Part shown: positions 1 to 6,925 of the stretch, piece by piece
How the letters are laid out: every line of letters begins with the position of its first letter
How positions within the stretch are numbered: position 1 is the first letter of the stretch
Source: CAZEZY01 sp964516635
Lineage (GTDB): Bacteria > Pseudomonadota > Gammaproteobacteria > Burkholderiales > Burkholderiaceae_C
Assembly: GCA_964516635.1 (NCBI GenBank)
Contig: CAZEZY010000046.1
Span: 1 to 16,671, forward strand
Direction of reading: 5' to 3'
Length of the DNA: 16,671 nt
Made by a program: the position numbers and the translations under genes
The notes under the pieces: generated by a model
What the model saw: only the letters and a program-made list of their open reading frames with translations
Database searches by the model: none
Told to the model about the DNA's origin: nothing

Positions 1-14
1 ACAAGGAGTAAGCT

Positions 15-374
15 ATGCCTCGCGTCAAACGTGGTGTCACCGCACGTGCCCGTCATAAAAAAGTTCTGAAGCTGGCCAAGGGTTTCCGTGGCCGCCGTGG
101 CAACGTTTTCCGCATCGCCAAGCAGGCGGTGATGAAGGCCGGCCAGTATGCCTACCGCGACCGTCGTACTCGCAAGCGCGTGTTCCGCCAACTGTGGATT
201 GCGCGTATCAATGCCGGTGTGCGTGAACTGGGCCTGACCTACAGCCAGTTCGCCAACGGTCTGAAGAAAGCCGCCATCGAGATCGACCGCAAGGTCCTGG
301 CCGATCTGGCCGTGAACGACAAGGCTGCCTTTGGCAGCATCGTCGCTCAGGTCAAGGCCACGCTGGCTGCTTGA
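15..374 (+). CDS. rplT: 50S ribosomal protein L20
   Basis: This is 119-residue ribosomal protein L20, which binds 23S rRNA and is needed early in assembly of the large subunit. The protein is highly basic, with the typical L20 N-terminus (MPRVKRGVTARARHKKVLK), the GFRGRRGNVFRIAKQAV stretch and a helical C-terminal half. Its length matches the usual 117-119 residues. The start is set by a strong Shine-Dalgarno, AAGGAG at 3-8, six bases before the ATG. The usual upstream partners (infC, rpmI) lie outside the window, so any L20 autoregulatory site in the rpmI leader cannot be seen. The stop codon TGA (372-374) shares its last base with the ATG of a six-codon ORF that may be a phenylalanine attenuator leader. 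pheS follows 95 bp downstream with no obvious promoter of its own, so read-through from rplT is probably its main source of transcription. Confidence 0.98.
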   Translation: MPRVKRGVTARARHKKVLKLAKGFRGRRGNVFRIAKQAVMKAGQYAYRDRRTRKRVFRQLWIARINAGVRELGLTYSQFANGLKKAAIEIDRKVLADLAVNDKAAFGSIVAQVKATLAA

Positions 375-394
375 TGGACGACGGGTTTTTCTGA
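374..394 (+). CDS. Candidate Phe-sensing leader peptide (MDDGFF), pheM-like in position
   Basis: This is a six-codon ORF: ATG GAC GAC GGG TTT TTC TGA. Its start overlaps the rplT stop by one base (TGATG), so ribosomes finishing L20 could reinitiate here; no separate Shine-Dalgarno is visible. Two of its six codons are tandem Phe codons placed directly before the stop. It is followed by one hairpin that contains these Phe codons (382-407) and a terminator-like hairpin (415-440), with pheS next. In E. coli the same slot between rplT and pheS holds the pheM leader peptide, which senses charged tRNA-Phe. The position, codon content and downstream structures are seen directly; the regulatory role is inferred. 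An ORF this short could arise by chance, and because the Phe codons are adjacent to the stop, stalled and terminating ribosomes would sit only 3-6 bases apart. Confidence 0.5.
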   Translation: MDDGFF

Positions 395-407
395 GCGAAA
401 ATACCCG
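382..407 (+). promoter_or_regulatory. Hairpin containing the tandem Phe codons of the leader ORF
   Basis: The inverted repeat CGGGTTTTTC (382-391) pairs with GAAAATACCCG (397-407). It gives ten base pairs with one bulged T (402) and a TGAGC loop holding the leader stop codon. The TTT TTC Phe codons form much of the 5' arm, so a ribosome at these codons would prevent the hairpin. In a classical attenuator this would be the 1:2 (pause) stem. No T-run follows it, so it is unlikely to be a terminator itself. Confidence 0.55.
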
Positions 408-414
408 GCTTGAG

Positions 415-445
415 GGGCCAGCGCTGTACGGCACTGGCCCTTTTT
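415..445 (+). terminator. Rho-independent terminator-like hairpin between rplT and pheS (candidate attenuator)
   Basis: GGGCCAG (415-421) pairs perfectly with CTGGCCC (434-440) around a 12-base loop, and TTTTT (441-445) follows directly. This is the standard shape of an intrinsic terminator. It ends 24 bases before the pheS ATG, and no convincing promoter lies between it and pheS, so pheST must largely be expressed by transcripts that read through it. A plain rplT operon terminator is the alternative, but the upstream Phe-codon leader favours conditional termination. The competing antiterminator pairing I can see is weak: CCC 404-406 with GGG within 414-417. Confidence 0.65.
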
Positions 446-469
446 CATTTCCCATTGTGGACCCATGAG

Positions 470-1540
470 ATGAGCGACCTCGATTCTCTGGTGCAGTCTG
501 CGCGCGAACGGTTCGCGCAGGCCAGCACCCCCGCCGATCTGGAAAACGCCAAGGCCCAGTACCTGGGCAAAAGTGGCCTCATGACCGAGCTCATGAAAGG
601 CATGGCCAGTCTGAGCGTGGAGGAAAAGAAGACCCGGGGCGCGGCCATCAACGTGGCCAAGCAGGCGATCGAAGCGGCCCTGAACGAGCGTCGTCACGCA
701 CTGGCTGAGGCCGAACTGCAGCGCCAGTTGCAGGCCGAGGCGCTGGACGTCACTCTGCCTGGTCGCCAGCGCGGTAGGGGCGGCCTGCACCCCGTGAGCC
801 TGACCATGGAACGCATCGAGACGATTTTCGGCTCCATGGGCTTCGAGGTGGCCGATGGCCCCGAAATCGAGTCTGACTGGTTCAACTTCACCGCGCTGAA
901 CACGCCCGAAGACCACCCGGCGCGTTCCATGCACGACACCTTTTACGTGGAAGGCGGCTCCGAGAAGGCGCCCAACCTGCTGCGCACGCACACCAGCCCG
1001 ATGCAGATCCGCCATGCGGTGCAGCACGTCAAGCGCCACAAGGCGTTGGCGGGCGCACCGGCCGATGGCCTGTTCAGTGGCGACATGCCCGAAATCCGCG
1101 TGATCGCACCAGGCCGCACCTACCGGGTGGACAGCGATGCCACCCATTCGCCCATGTTTCACCAGTGCGAAGGCCTGTGGATCGGCGAGAACGTGAGCTT
1201 CAAGGACCTGAAGTTCGTGTTCACCGATTTCTGCCGCACTTTCTTCGAGTCGGACGATCTGGTGCTGCGCTTTCGGCCCAGTTTCTTCCCGTTTACCGAG
1301 CCCAGCGCCGAGATCGACATCCAGTTTCAGACCGGGCCGCTGGCGGGCCGCTGGCTGGAGGTGGCCGGCAGCGGTCAGGTGCACCCCAACGTGGTGCGCA
1401 ACATGGGGCTGGACCCCGAGAAATACATCGGCTTTGCCTTTGGCATGGGGCCGGACCGCCTGACCATGCTGCGCTATGGCGTCAACGATTTGCGCCTGTT
1501 CTTCGACGGCGACATCCGTTTCCTGAGCCAGTTCCGCTGA
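470..1540 (+). CDS. pheS: Phenylalanine--tRNA ligase, alpha subunit
   Basis: This is the catalytic alpha subunit of the alpha2-beta2 phenylalanyl-tRNA synthetase, which charges tRNA-Phe in the cytoplasm. The chosen ATG gives 356 residues beginning MSDLDSLVQSARERF; an in-frame upstream ATG at 410 would read through the terminator hairpin and is rejected. A weak GTGGA (457-461) precedes the start. An N-terminal coiled-coil arm covers about residues 1-95. The class II core includes motif 1 near 123-152, motif 2 around FHQCEGLW (230-237) and FRPSFFPFTEPSAE (268-281), and motif 3 at GMGPDRLTMLRYGVNDLR (325-342). A323 in GFAFGMG corresponds to the Phe-pocket alanine (A294 in E. coli). Compared with my recollection of E. 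coli PheS (327 residues) there is an insertion of about 18 residues at roughly 186-206, before IRVIAPGRTYR. pheT follows after 29 bp. Confidence 0.97.
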   Translation: MSDLDSLVQSARERFAQASTPADLENAKAQYLGKSGLMTELMKGMASLSVEEKKTRGAAINVAKQAIEAALNERRHALAEAELQRQLQAEALDVTLPGRQRGRGGLHPVSLTMERIETIFGSMGFEVADGPEIESDWFNFTALNTPEDHPARSMHDTFYVEGGSEKAPNLLRTHTSPMQIRHAVQHVKRHKALAGAPADGLFSGDMPEIRVIAPGRTYRVDSDATHSPMFHQCEGLWIGENVSFKDLKFVFTDFCRTFFESDDLVLRFRPSFFPFTEPSAEIDIQFQTGPLAGRWLEVAGSGQVHPNVVRNMGLDPEKYIGFAFGMGPDRLTMLRYGVNDLRLFFDGDIRFLSQFR

Positions 1541-1569
1541 CCCGCCACCGCATTCCGAGAGACTGAACC

Positions 1570-3993
1570 ATGCAATTCCCCGAGTCCTGGCTGCGCGAAT
1601 TCTGCAACCCGCACCTGACCAGCCAGCAACTGGCCGACACCCTGACCATGGCCGGTCTGGAGGTGGAGGCGTGCGTGCCCGTGGCGCCGCCGTTTTCCCA
1701 GGTCGTGGTGGGCGCCATCGTGGAAGCCGAGCAACATCCCAACGCCGACCGCCTGCGCGTGTGCAAGGTGGACGCGGGCACCGGTGAACTGCTGCAGATC
1801 GTCTGCGGCGCACCCAACGCCCGCGTGGGCATCAAGGTGCCGTGCGCCCTGGTGGGTGCCGAGCTGCCGCCGGGTGAAGATGGCAAGCCTTTCCTCATCA
1901 AGGTGGGCAAGCTGCGCGGGGTGGACAGCCACGGCATGCTGTGCTCGGCCCGCGAACTCGGCCTGTCGGAAGACCACGGTGGCCTGCTGGAACTGGCTGC
2001 CGAGACCCCGGTGGGGCAGAGCATTCGCGAGCACCTCAAGCTCGACGACCGGCTGTTCACCCTCAAGCTCACGCCCAACCTGGCCCACTGCCTGAGCGTG
2101 TATGGCATTGCGCGAGAGGTCGCTGCCCTGACTGGCGCTCCGCTGAACGAGCCCTCGTTCCCCAAGCTGCCCACGACCCTCAACGACAAACTGCCGGTGC
2201 AAGTCCTGTCGCCCGACTTGTGCGGCCGTTTCACCGGACGGATTGTGCGTGGCATCAACCCGCTGGCCCCTACGCCAGCCTGGATGGTGGAGCGTCTGGC
2301 CCGCTGTGGTCAGCGCAGTGTGTCCGCTCTGGTGGATATCTCCAACTACGTGATGTTCGAGCTGGGTCGCCCGTCGCACATCTTCGACCTGGACAAGATC
2401 CACGGCGGCCTGCAGGTGCGCTGGGGCCAGGTGGGCGAGCAACTCAAGCTGCTCAACGGCAACACGGTCACGGTGGACGAGACCGTGGGCGTCATCGCCG
2501 ACGACCAAGCCGTCGAGTCGCTCGCCGGCATCATGGGTGGCGACGCCACGGCCGTGGGTGACGATACGCGCAACGTCTTCGTGGAGGCCGCCTTCTGGTG
2601 GCCCAAGTCGATCGCCGGCCGTTCGCGACGCTACAACTTCAGCACCGACGCGGGCCACCGATTTGAACGCGGCGTGGACCCCCAGCTCACCGTGGAGCAC
2701 CTCGAGCGCATCACCGACCTCATCCTTCAGATCTGTGGCGGCCAGGCTGGTCCCATTGACGACCACATCGTCCACATGCCTCAAGCCCAGCCAGTGACGC
2801 TGCGTGTGGCGCGTGCGGCCAAGGTCATCGGCATGCCGGTCACGCAGCAGCAGTGCGCCGATGCGCTGCGCCGACTCAGCCTGCCGGTGAGCGAAGGCGA
2901 GGGCACGGTCACCGTCACGCCACCTTCCTTCCGCTTCGATCTGCAGATCGAGGAAGACCTGATCGAGGAAGTGGCGCGCGTCATCGGCTACGACCACCTG
3001 CCGCACACGCCGCCGCTGGCGCCGGTGACGGCCAAAATCCGCCCCGAGAGCCGCCGTGGGCCCTTTCAGCTGCGCCATCATCTGGCCCAACTGGGGTACC
3101 AGGAAACCATCAACTACAGCTTCGTGGAAGAGCGCTGGGAGCGCGATTACGCGGGCAATGCCGACCCGATCCGTCTGCTCAACCCCATCGCCAGTCAGAT
3201 GAACGTGATGCGTTCTTCGCTGCTGGGCAGCTTGCTGGCCGTGCTCAAGTTCAACACCGACCGCAAGGCGCACCGGGTGCGTGTGTTCGAACTCGGTCGC
3301 GTGTTCACCAAAGATGCGTCAGTGGCCGACACCGACACCACTGTGGCCGGTTTTGCCCAGCCCATGCGAGTGGCGGGCGTGGCCTATGGCGACGATGCCG
3401 CTTTGCAGTGGGGCATGCCTGCCCGCACCGTCGATTTCTTTGATGTGAAAGGCGACGTGGAGGCGCTGCTGGCGCCGCGTGTGCCTACTTTTGAACCCGC
3501 TGACCACCCCGCCATGCATCCAGGTCGCTGTGCGCGTGTCTGGCTGGATGGGCAGGCCATCGGTTTCGTGGGTGAGCTGCACCCGCGCTGGCGTCAGCTC
3601 GAAGGCTGGCCACTGGCACCGGTCATGTTTGAACTCGAACTGCCAGCCGTGCTCGACCGTCGGGTGCCTGTGGCCCAACCCGTCACGCGTCATCAGCCGG
3701 TGGAGCGTGACATGGCGGTTGTGGTGAAGGAGAATGTCACCCACACCGCTCTCATGGATGCCGTGCACGGAGCGGCCACGCAGGGCTGGCTCAAGCGCGC
3801 TGACCTGTTTGACGTCTACCGACCCAAAAAGGGGAGTGAGACCACTGCAGGACTGGCTGCCGATGAAAAGAGTCTGGCTGTGCGACTGACACTGGAGCGT
3901 GCGGACGCCAACCTGACCGACGAAGCGATCGACGGCGTGGTGAAGGCGGTTCTGGGTTCGCTGGCCGAGCGTGTGCAGGCGCGCTTGCGCTGA
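1570..3993 (+). CDS. pheT: Phenylalanine--tRNA ligase, beta subunit
   Basis: This is the 807-residue beta subunit of phenylalanyl-tRNA synthetase, the usual bacterial length, which binds tRNA and carries the editing site that removes mischarged Tyr. Domain order is as expected. There is an OB-fold tRNA-binding domain (about 39-148, including NADRLRVCKVDAG and IVCGAPNARVG) and a B3/B4 editing region (about 205-400, with LVDISNYVMFELGRPSHIFD). A B5 domain follows (about 405-485, with FRFDLQIEEDLIEEVARVIGYD), then a catalytic-like core. The C-terminal FDX-ACB anticodon-binding domain (about 712-806) contains RHQPVERDMAVVVKE and LFDVYRPKKGSE. The start ATG is 29 bp after pheS with only a weak purine-rich site (GAGAGA near 1557), consistent with coupled expression. 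ihfA begins 19 bp after its stop, as in the E. coli operon. Confidence 0.98.
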   Translation: MQFPESWLREFCNPHLTSQQLADTLTMAGLEVEACVPVAPPFSQVVVGAIVEAEQHPNADRLRVCKVDAGTGELLQIVCGAPNARVGIKVPCALVGAELPPGEDGKPFLIKVGKLRGVDSHGMLCSARELGLSEDHGGLLELAAETPVGQSIREHLKLDDRLFTLKLTPNLAHCLSVYGIAREVAALTGAPLNEPSFPKLPTTLNDKLPVQVLSPDLCGRFTGRIVRGINPLAPTPAWMVERLARCGQRSVSALVDISNYVMFELGRPSHIFDLDKIHGGLQVRWGQVGEQLKLLNGNTVTVDETVGVIADDQAVESLAGIMGGDATAVGDDTRNVFVEAAFWWPKSIAGRSRRYNFSTDAGHRFERGVDPQLTVEHLERITDLILQICGGQAGPIDDHIVHMPQAQPVTLRVARAAKVIGMPVTQQQCADALRRLSLPVSEGEGTVTVTPPSFRFDLQIEEDLIEEVARVIGYDHLPHTPPLAPVTAKIRPESRRGPFQLRHHLAQLGYQETINYSFVEERWERDYAGNADPIRLLNPIASQMNVMRSSLLGSLLAVLKFNTDRKAHRVRVFELGRVFTKDASVADTDTTVAGFAQPMRVAGVAYGDDAALQWGMPARTVDFFDVKGDVEALLAPRVPTFEPADHPAMHPGRCARVWLDGQAIGFVGELHPRWRQLEGWPLAPVMFELELPAVLDRRVPVAQPVTRHQPVERDMAVVVKENVTHTALMDAVHGAATQGWLKRADLFDVYRPKKGSETTAGLAADEKSLAVRLTLERADANLTDEAIDGVVKAVLGSLAERVQARLR

Positions 3994-4012
3994 CCATGGA
4001 GGAGGGCAATTC

Positions 4013-4360
4013 ATGAATCTGCAGCAGGCGGCGGTCGGAGCCGAGGTTGACGATACCGACAATGGGGCCCTGACCAAGGCACAGCTGGCCGAAATGCTTT
4101 ACGAGCAGATCGGGTTCAACAAGCGCGAATCCAAAGACATCGTGGACGCGTTTTTTGAGGTCATCAGCGCCAGTCTCGTGAAGGGACAAGACGTCAAGCT
4201 TTCGGGTTTTGGGAACTTCCAGATCCGGACCAAGGCGTCACGTCCAGGCCGCAATCCCCGTACCGGTGAACCGGTGGCCATCGAGGCTCGCCGGGTGGTG
4301 ACCTTTCATGCCAGCCCCAAACTCAAGGAAGCGGTGCAGGAGGGTGACGTCAGTCCTTGA
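4013..4360 (+). CDS. ihfA: Integration host factor, alpha subunit
   Basis: This 115-residue member of the HU/IHF family pairs with IHF-beta to bend DNA sharply at specific sites, acting in transcription, recombination and replication. The core is unmistakable: ALTKAQLAEMLYEQIGFNKR, VKLSGFGNFQIR, the DNA-intercalating arm ASRPGRNPRTGEPVAI and ARRVVTFHASPKLKE. The start is fixed by an excellent Shine-Dalgarno, GGAGGAGGG (3998-4006), six bases before the ATG; an upstream in-frame start at 3971 lies inside pheT and is rejected. Against E. coli IHF-alpha (99 residues) it has an N-terminal extension of about 15 residues (MNLQQAAVGAEVDDTDNG), rich in acidic residues. It probably shares the pheST transcript. 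Its last 55 bp overlap the 3' end of ogt on the opposite strand. I recall a MerR-family gene commonly following ihfA in beta-proteobacteria; none is present here. Confidence 0.96.
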   Translation: MNLQQAAVGAEVDDTDNGALTKAQLAEMLYEQIGFNKRESKDIVDAFFEVISASLVKGQDVKLSGFGNFQIRTKASRPGRNPRTGEPVAIEARRVVTFHASPKLKEAVQEGDVSP

Positions 4361-4860
4361 CAGTCGCGATTTTCGAGCGACAGCAAGGTTTTTTTGCGCG
4401 CCAGTCCGCCGGTGTAGCCGGTCATCGAACCGTCTTTTCCGACCACGCGGTGGCAGGGAATGACGATCCCCAGCGGGTTGCGGCCGATCGCCCCACCCAC
4501 GGCACGAACAGCAGACGGCCTGCCGATGGCATCCGCGATGGCCGCGTAGCTGGTCGTCTCCCCGTAAGGAATCGCCTGCAATGCCTGCCAGACCGATCGT
4601 TGGAATGGGGTGCCCCCATGGATGCGGATGGGCAGATCAAATGCCTGCCTGTTACCCGCCAGATAATCATTCAACTGCCCGACGGTTTCGAGCATCACAC
4701 CTTGCAGAGGCAATGGGTTCGCGCTCAGGGCCCAGGCAGGAATGCCTGGCTGGTCATCAAACCAGACCCCAACCAGATGACTGCCCTGGGTTGCGAGCCG
4801 TAGCGTACCCAGCGGGCTTGCAAACAGGCTGGACTCGATGGGGAGCGAAATGGCTGACAT
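4306..4860 (-). CDS. ogt: Methylated-DNA--[protein]-cysteine S-methyltransferase
   Basis: This suicide repair protein transfers the alkyl group from O6-methylguanine (and O4-methylthymine) to its own cysteine. From the ATG at 4858-4860 it has 184 residues. The N-terminal ribonuclease-like half begins SSLFASPLGTLRLATQG. The C-terminal DNA-binding/catalytic domain includes GTPFQRSVWQALQAIPYGET, the RAVGGAIGRNP helix and the active-site motif IPCHRVV, with nucleophile C136. The fold should end near LLSLE (about 163), so about 20 residues form an unusual C-terminal tail that exists only where the gene runs into ihfA. Longer in-frame starts (to 4944) reach into the divergent phosphomannomutase gene and are less likely. 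No strong Shine-Dalgarno is visible. It looks like a single-gene unit unrelated in function to either neighbour. Ogt versus an Ada-like C-terminal domain cannot be separated by eye, but no Ada N-terminus is present. Confidence 0.93.
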   Translation of the reverse strand: MSAISLPIESSLFASPLGTLRLATQGSHLVGVWFDDQPGIPAWALSANPLPLQGVMLETVGQLNDYLAGNRQAFDLPIRIHGGTPFQRSVWQALQAIPYGETTSYAAIADAIGRPSAVRAVGGAIGRNPLGIVIPCHRVVGKDGSMTGYTGGLARKKTLLSLENRDCQGLTSPSCTASLSLGLA

Positions 4861-4872
4861 GGCGAGAGTTTC

Positions 4873-4884
4873 TACAATAGAGGA
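4873..4884 (+). promoter_or_regulatory. Candidate -10 element and ribosome-binding site for the LPS-sugar operon
   Basis: TACAAT at 4873-4878 is a near-perfect sigma-70 -10 box in the short gap between the divergent ogt and phosphomannomutase genes. GAGGA (4880-4884) follows, ten bases before the ATG at 4895. No good -35 lies 16-18 bp upstream (4849-4856 reads AATGGCTG). If the TACAAT box is used, transcription would begin near 4885 and the 5' leader would be very short, perhaps excluding the GAGGA. The call rests on the -10 match alone. Confidence 0.4.
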
Positions 4885-4894
4885 TGCCACACAC

Positions 4895-6301
4895 ATGCGC
4901 CATCTTATGACTCTTGCCCTGTCCTTTCCTGCCAGCGCCTTCAAGGCCTATGACATTCGCGGCGTGGTGCCCGATGCGCTCAACCCTGCCTTTGCCGAGG
5001 CACTGGGTCGTGCATTCGGTACCCGCGCCCTGGCCATCGGTGAGCGCACCGTGGCCGTGGGCCGAGACGGTCGCCTCAGCAGCCCCGAACTCGCGGCATC
5101 GCTCATCCAGGGGCTGACTCAAGCGGGTGTGGATGTGATCGATGTGGGCATGGTCACCACGCCCATGCTGTACTTCGCGGCCCACACCTGGTGTCGCAGC
5201 GGTATTCAGGTCACGGGCAGCCACAACCCCAAGCACCACAACGGCTTCAAGATGGTCCTGGCCGGCAAGGCCATTTACGGAGACGAGATTCAGGCCCTCC
5301 GTCGTGACATGGAGGCGGGCAACCCCTTGGGTGAGCAGACCGGGCAGGTCCGTCAGGTCGATGTGTTGGCCGATTACACCGCGCGCATTGTGGGCGATGT
5401 CAAGCTCCAGCGGCCGCTCCGGATCGTGGTGGACTGCGGCAACGGCGTGGCCGGTGCGTCGGCCCCTCAACTGTTCCGCGCACTGGGCTGCGAGGTGATC
5501 GAGCTGTTCAGCGAGGTGGATGGTCACTTTCCCAATCACCACCCCGACCCGTCCAAGCCCGAGAATCTCAAAGACCTGATCCGCACCCTGAAGACCACGG
5601 GTGCTGACCTGGGCCTGGCCTTTGACGGCGACGGCGACCGCCTGGGCATCGTCACGCCCGGTGGCCAGAACATCTACCCCGACCGGCAGATGCTGCTGTT
5701 CGCGCAGGATGTGCTGTCGCGTGTGCCGGGTGGCACGATCGTGTTCGATGTGAAGTGCAGCCAGCGCCTCGCCCCTGCCATCCGGGCCGCTGGAGGCCAG
5801 CCCCTCATGTTCAAGACCGGTCACTCACTCATCAAGGCCAAGATGAAAGAGGTCGATTCGCCCCTGGGGGGCGAGATGAGCGGCCATATCTTTTTCAAGG
5901 AACGCTGGTTTGGCTTTGACGACGGCACCTACGCCGGGGCGCGGCTGCTGGAAATCCTGAGCCGGCACCCCCACCCCGCTGCCGTGCTCGAGGCCCTTCC
6001 CACCAGCCATTCCACGCCCGAACTGAATGTCGCCTGTGCCGAAGGCGAGCCCCATCGCCTCGTGGCGGAACTGCAAGGTCTGGCACGGTTTGAAGCCCCT
6101 GCCCAGGTGAATACCATTGATGGCCTGCGGGTCGATTGGCCCGATGGCTTCGGTCTGATTCGCGCTTCCAACACCACGCCTGTGCTGGTGCTGCGCTTCG
6201 AGGGGCAGACCCCCGAGGCGCTGCACCGCATCGAGCACGAGATGCTGGCGCTGCTGGAGCGGGTCAAGCCTGACGCGACAATCGGGGAGTCGTCGCATTG
6301 A
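4895..6301 (+). CDS. Phosphomannomutase/phosphoglucomutase
   Basis: This alpha-D-phosphohexomutase interconverts hexose 6-phosphates and 1-phosphates (Man or Glc), feeding GDP-mannose or UDP-glucose type donors for surface polysaccharide. From the ATG at 4895 it has 468 residues; the ATG at 4907 (464 residues) is an equally possible start, and both leave AFKAYDIRG near the N-terminus. All four active-site loops are intact: the phosphoserine loop VTGSHNPKHHNGFK (S109), the metal loop DGDGDR (D244, D246, D248), the sugar-specificity loop GGEMSGH (325-331) and the phosphate-binding loop RASNTTP (423-429). Length and motifs match the AlgC/ManB type, which has dual specificity in Pseudomonas, so the substrate here is not settled by sequence. 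It heads the gmhA-hldE gene group and ends 33 bp before gmhA. Confidence 0.93.
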   Translation: MRHLMTLALSFPASAFKAYDIRGVVPDALNPAFAEALGRAFGTRALAIGERTVAVGRDGRLSSPELAASLIQGLTQAGVDVIDVGMVTTPMLYFAAHTWCRSGIQVTGSHNPKHHNGFKMVLAGKAIYGDEIQALRRDMEAGNPLGEQTGQVRQVDVLADYTARIVGDVKLQRPLRIVVDCGNGVAGASAPQLFRALGCEVIELFSEVDGHFPNHHPDPSKPENLKDLIRTLKTTGADLGLAFDGDGDRLGIVTPGGQNIYPDRQMLLFAQDVLSRVPGGTIVFDVKCSQRLAPAIRAAGGQPLMFKTGHSLIKAKMKEVDSPLGGEMSGHIFFKERWFGFDDGTYAGARLLEILSRHPHPAAVLEALPTSHSTPELNVACAEGEPHRLVAELQGLARFEAPAQVNTIDGLRVDWPDGFGLIRASNTTPVLVLRFEGQTPEALHRIEHEMLALLERVKPDATIGESSH

Positions 6302-6334
6302 GCGGCGTCCTGACCGAAACCCTCTGAGATTCAC

Positions 6335-6925
6335 ATGAACGCATTGCAACAAAGTTATCTGCAGACACTGGAGCGGCATCGCGCGGCTTTCGCCACCGTT
6401 GAGCAGTACCAGGACCAAGCCTTGCTGTGGCTCGACAAGGTCAAACAGTGTCTGGATGCCGGTGGAAAGGTGGTCTGGATGGGTAACGGGGGCAGCGCTG
6501 CGGATGCCCAGCACCTGGCTGCCGAATTCATGGTGCGCTACCGGCAAGAACGCGCTCCGCTGGCCTCCATGGCGCTGACCACCGACACGTCGATCCTCAC
6601 CGCCCACGCCAACGACTATGACTTTTCCACGGTTTTTGAGCGACAGGTGCAAGGGATCGTGAAGCCTCAGGATGTCGTCATCGGCCTGACCACCTCGGGC
6701 AACAGCGCCAACGTCAACCTCGGCTTGCAGGCGGCCAACGCACTGGGTGCCTACACGGTGGCCCTCACGGGACGCGATGGGGGGAAAGTCGCTCACATCG
6801 CCCAGTTGCCGATCATCGTGCGCAGTGACGAAACCGCCCGTATCCAGGAGGTCCACATGTTTCTCGGCCACTGGCTGTGTGAAGCGCTGGATCTGTTGAT
6901 GGCCAAGCCGGTGTCCGCTTCATGA
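6335..6925 (+). CDS. gmhA: Phosphoheptose isomerase (sedoheptulose 7-phosphate isomerase)
   Basis: This is the first committed enzyme of LPS heptose synthesis, converting D-sedoheptulose 7-phosphate to D-glycero-D-manno-heptose 7-phosphate in the cytoplasm. The 196-residue protein is a single SIS domain: MGNGGSAADAQHLAAEFMVR (49-68), the second phosphosugar loop LTTSGNSANVNLGL (118-131) and the C-terminal IQEVHMFLGHWLCE. E64 and H174 occupy the positions of the catalytic pair E65/H180 of E. coli GmhA. DnaA-initiator-associating SIS proteins (DiaA) are close relatives, but the catalytic residues and the next-door hldE favour GmhA. The start has a weak site (GAGAT near 6326). The stop overlaps the hldE start as ATGA (6922-6925), so the two are probably translationally coupled. 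Confidence 0.94.
   Translation: MNALQQSYLQTLERHRAAFATVEQYQDQALLWLDKVKQCLDAGGKVVWMGNGGSAADAQHLAAEFMVRYRQERAPLASMALTTDTSILTAHANDYDFSTVFERQVQGIVKPQDVVIGLTTSGNSANVNLGLQAANALGAYTVALTGRDGGKVAHIAQLPIIVRSDETARIQEVHMFLGHWLCEALDLLMAKPVSAS

Noticed and set aside
382..407. Hairpin 382-407 as an rplT terminator
   Set aside because: It is followed by CGGCTTGAGG with no T-run, so it does not fit intrinsic termination; the next hairpin does.
410..469. Upstream in-frame extension of PheS from the ATG at 410
   Set aside because: It would encode the terminator hairpin as protein, has no Shine-Dalgarno, and adds residues absent from PheS proteins; the ATG at 470 gives the normal N-terminus.
347..1813. Long open frame (488 codons) on the minus strand across pheS
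   Set aside because: It is antisense to a certain pheS, has low-complexity Arg/Ala/Pro/His content typical of shadows in GC-rich DNA, and shows no recognisable domain.
1474..3273. Open frame of 599 codons on the minus strand across pheT
   Set aside because: It is a shadow of pheT caused by high GC at third positions; the composition (His, Gln, Val, Gly) is non-natural and there are no motifs.
4340..4420. Possible tRNA or MerR gene after ihfA, as I recall in many beta-proteobacteria
   Set aside because: No cloverleaf, CCA end or MerR-like frame is present; the sequence is fully accounted for by the ogt 3' end.
4844..4944. Longer start for Ogt (from 4944) and for the mutase (from 4838)
   Set aside because: These would make the divergent genes overlap by about 100 bp and add non-conserved residues; the -10 box and the GAGGA favour the shorter starts.
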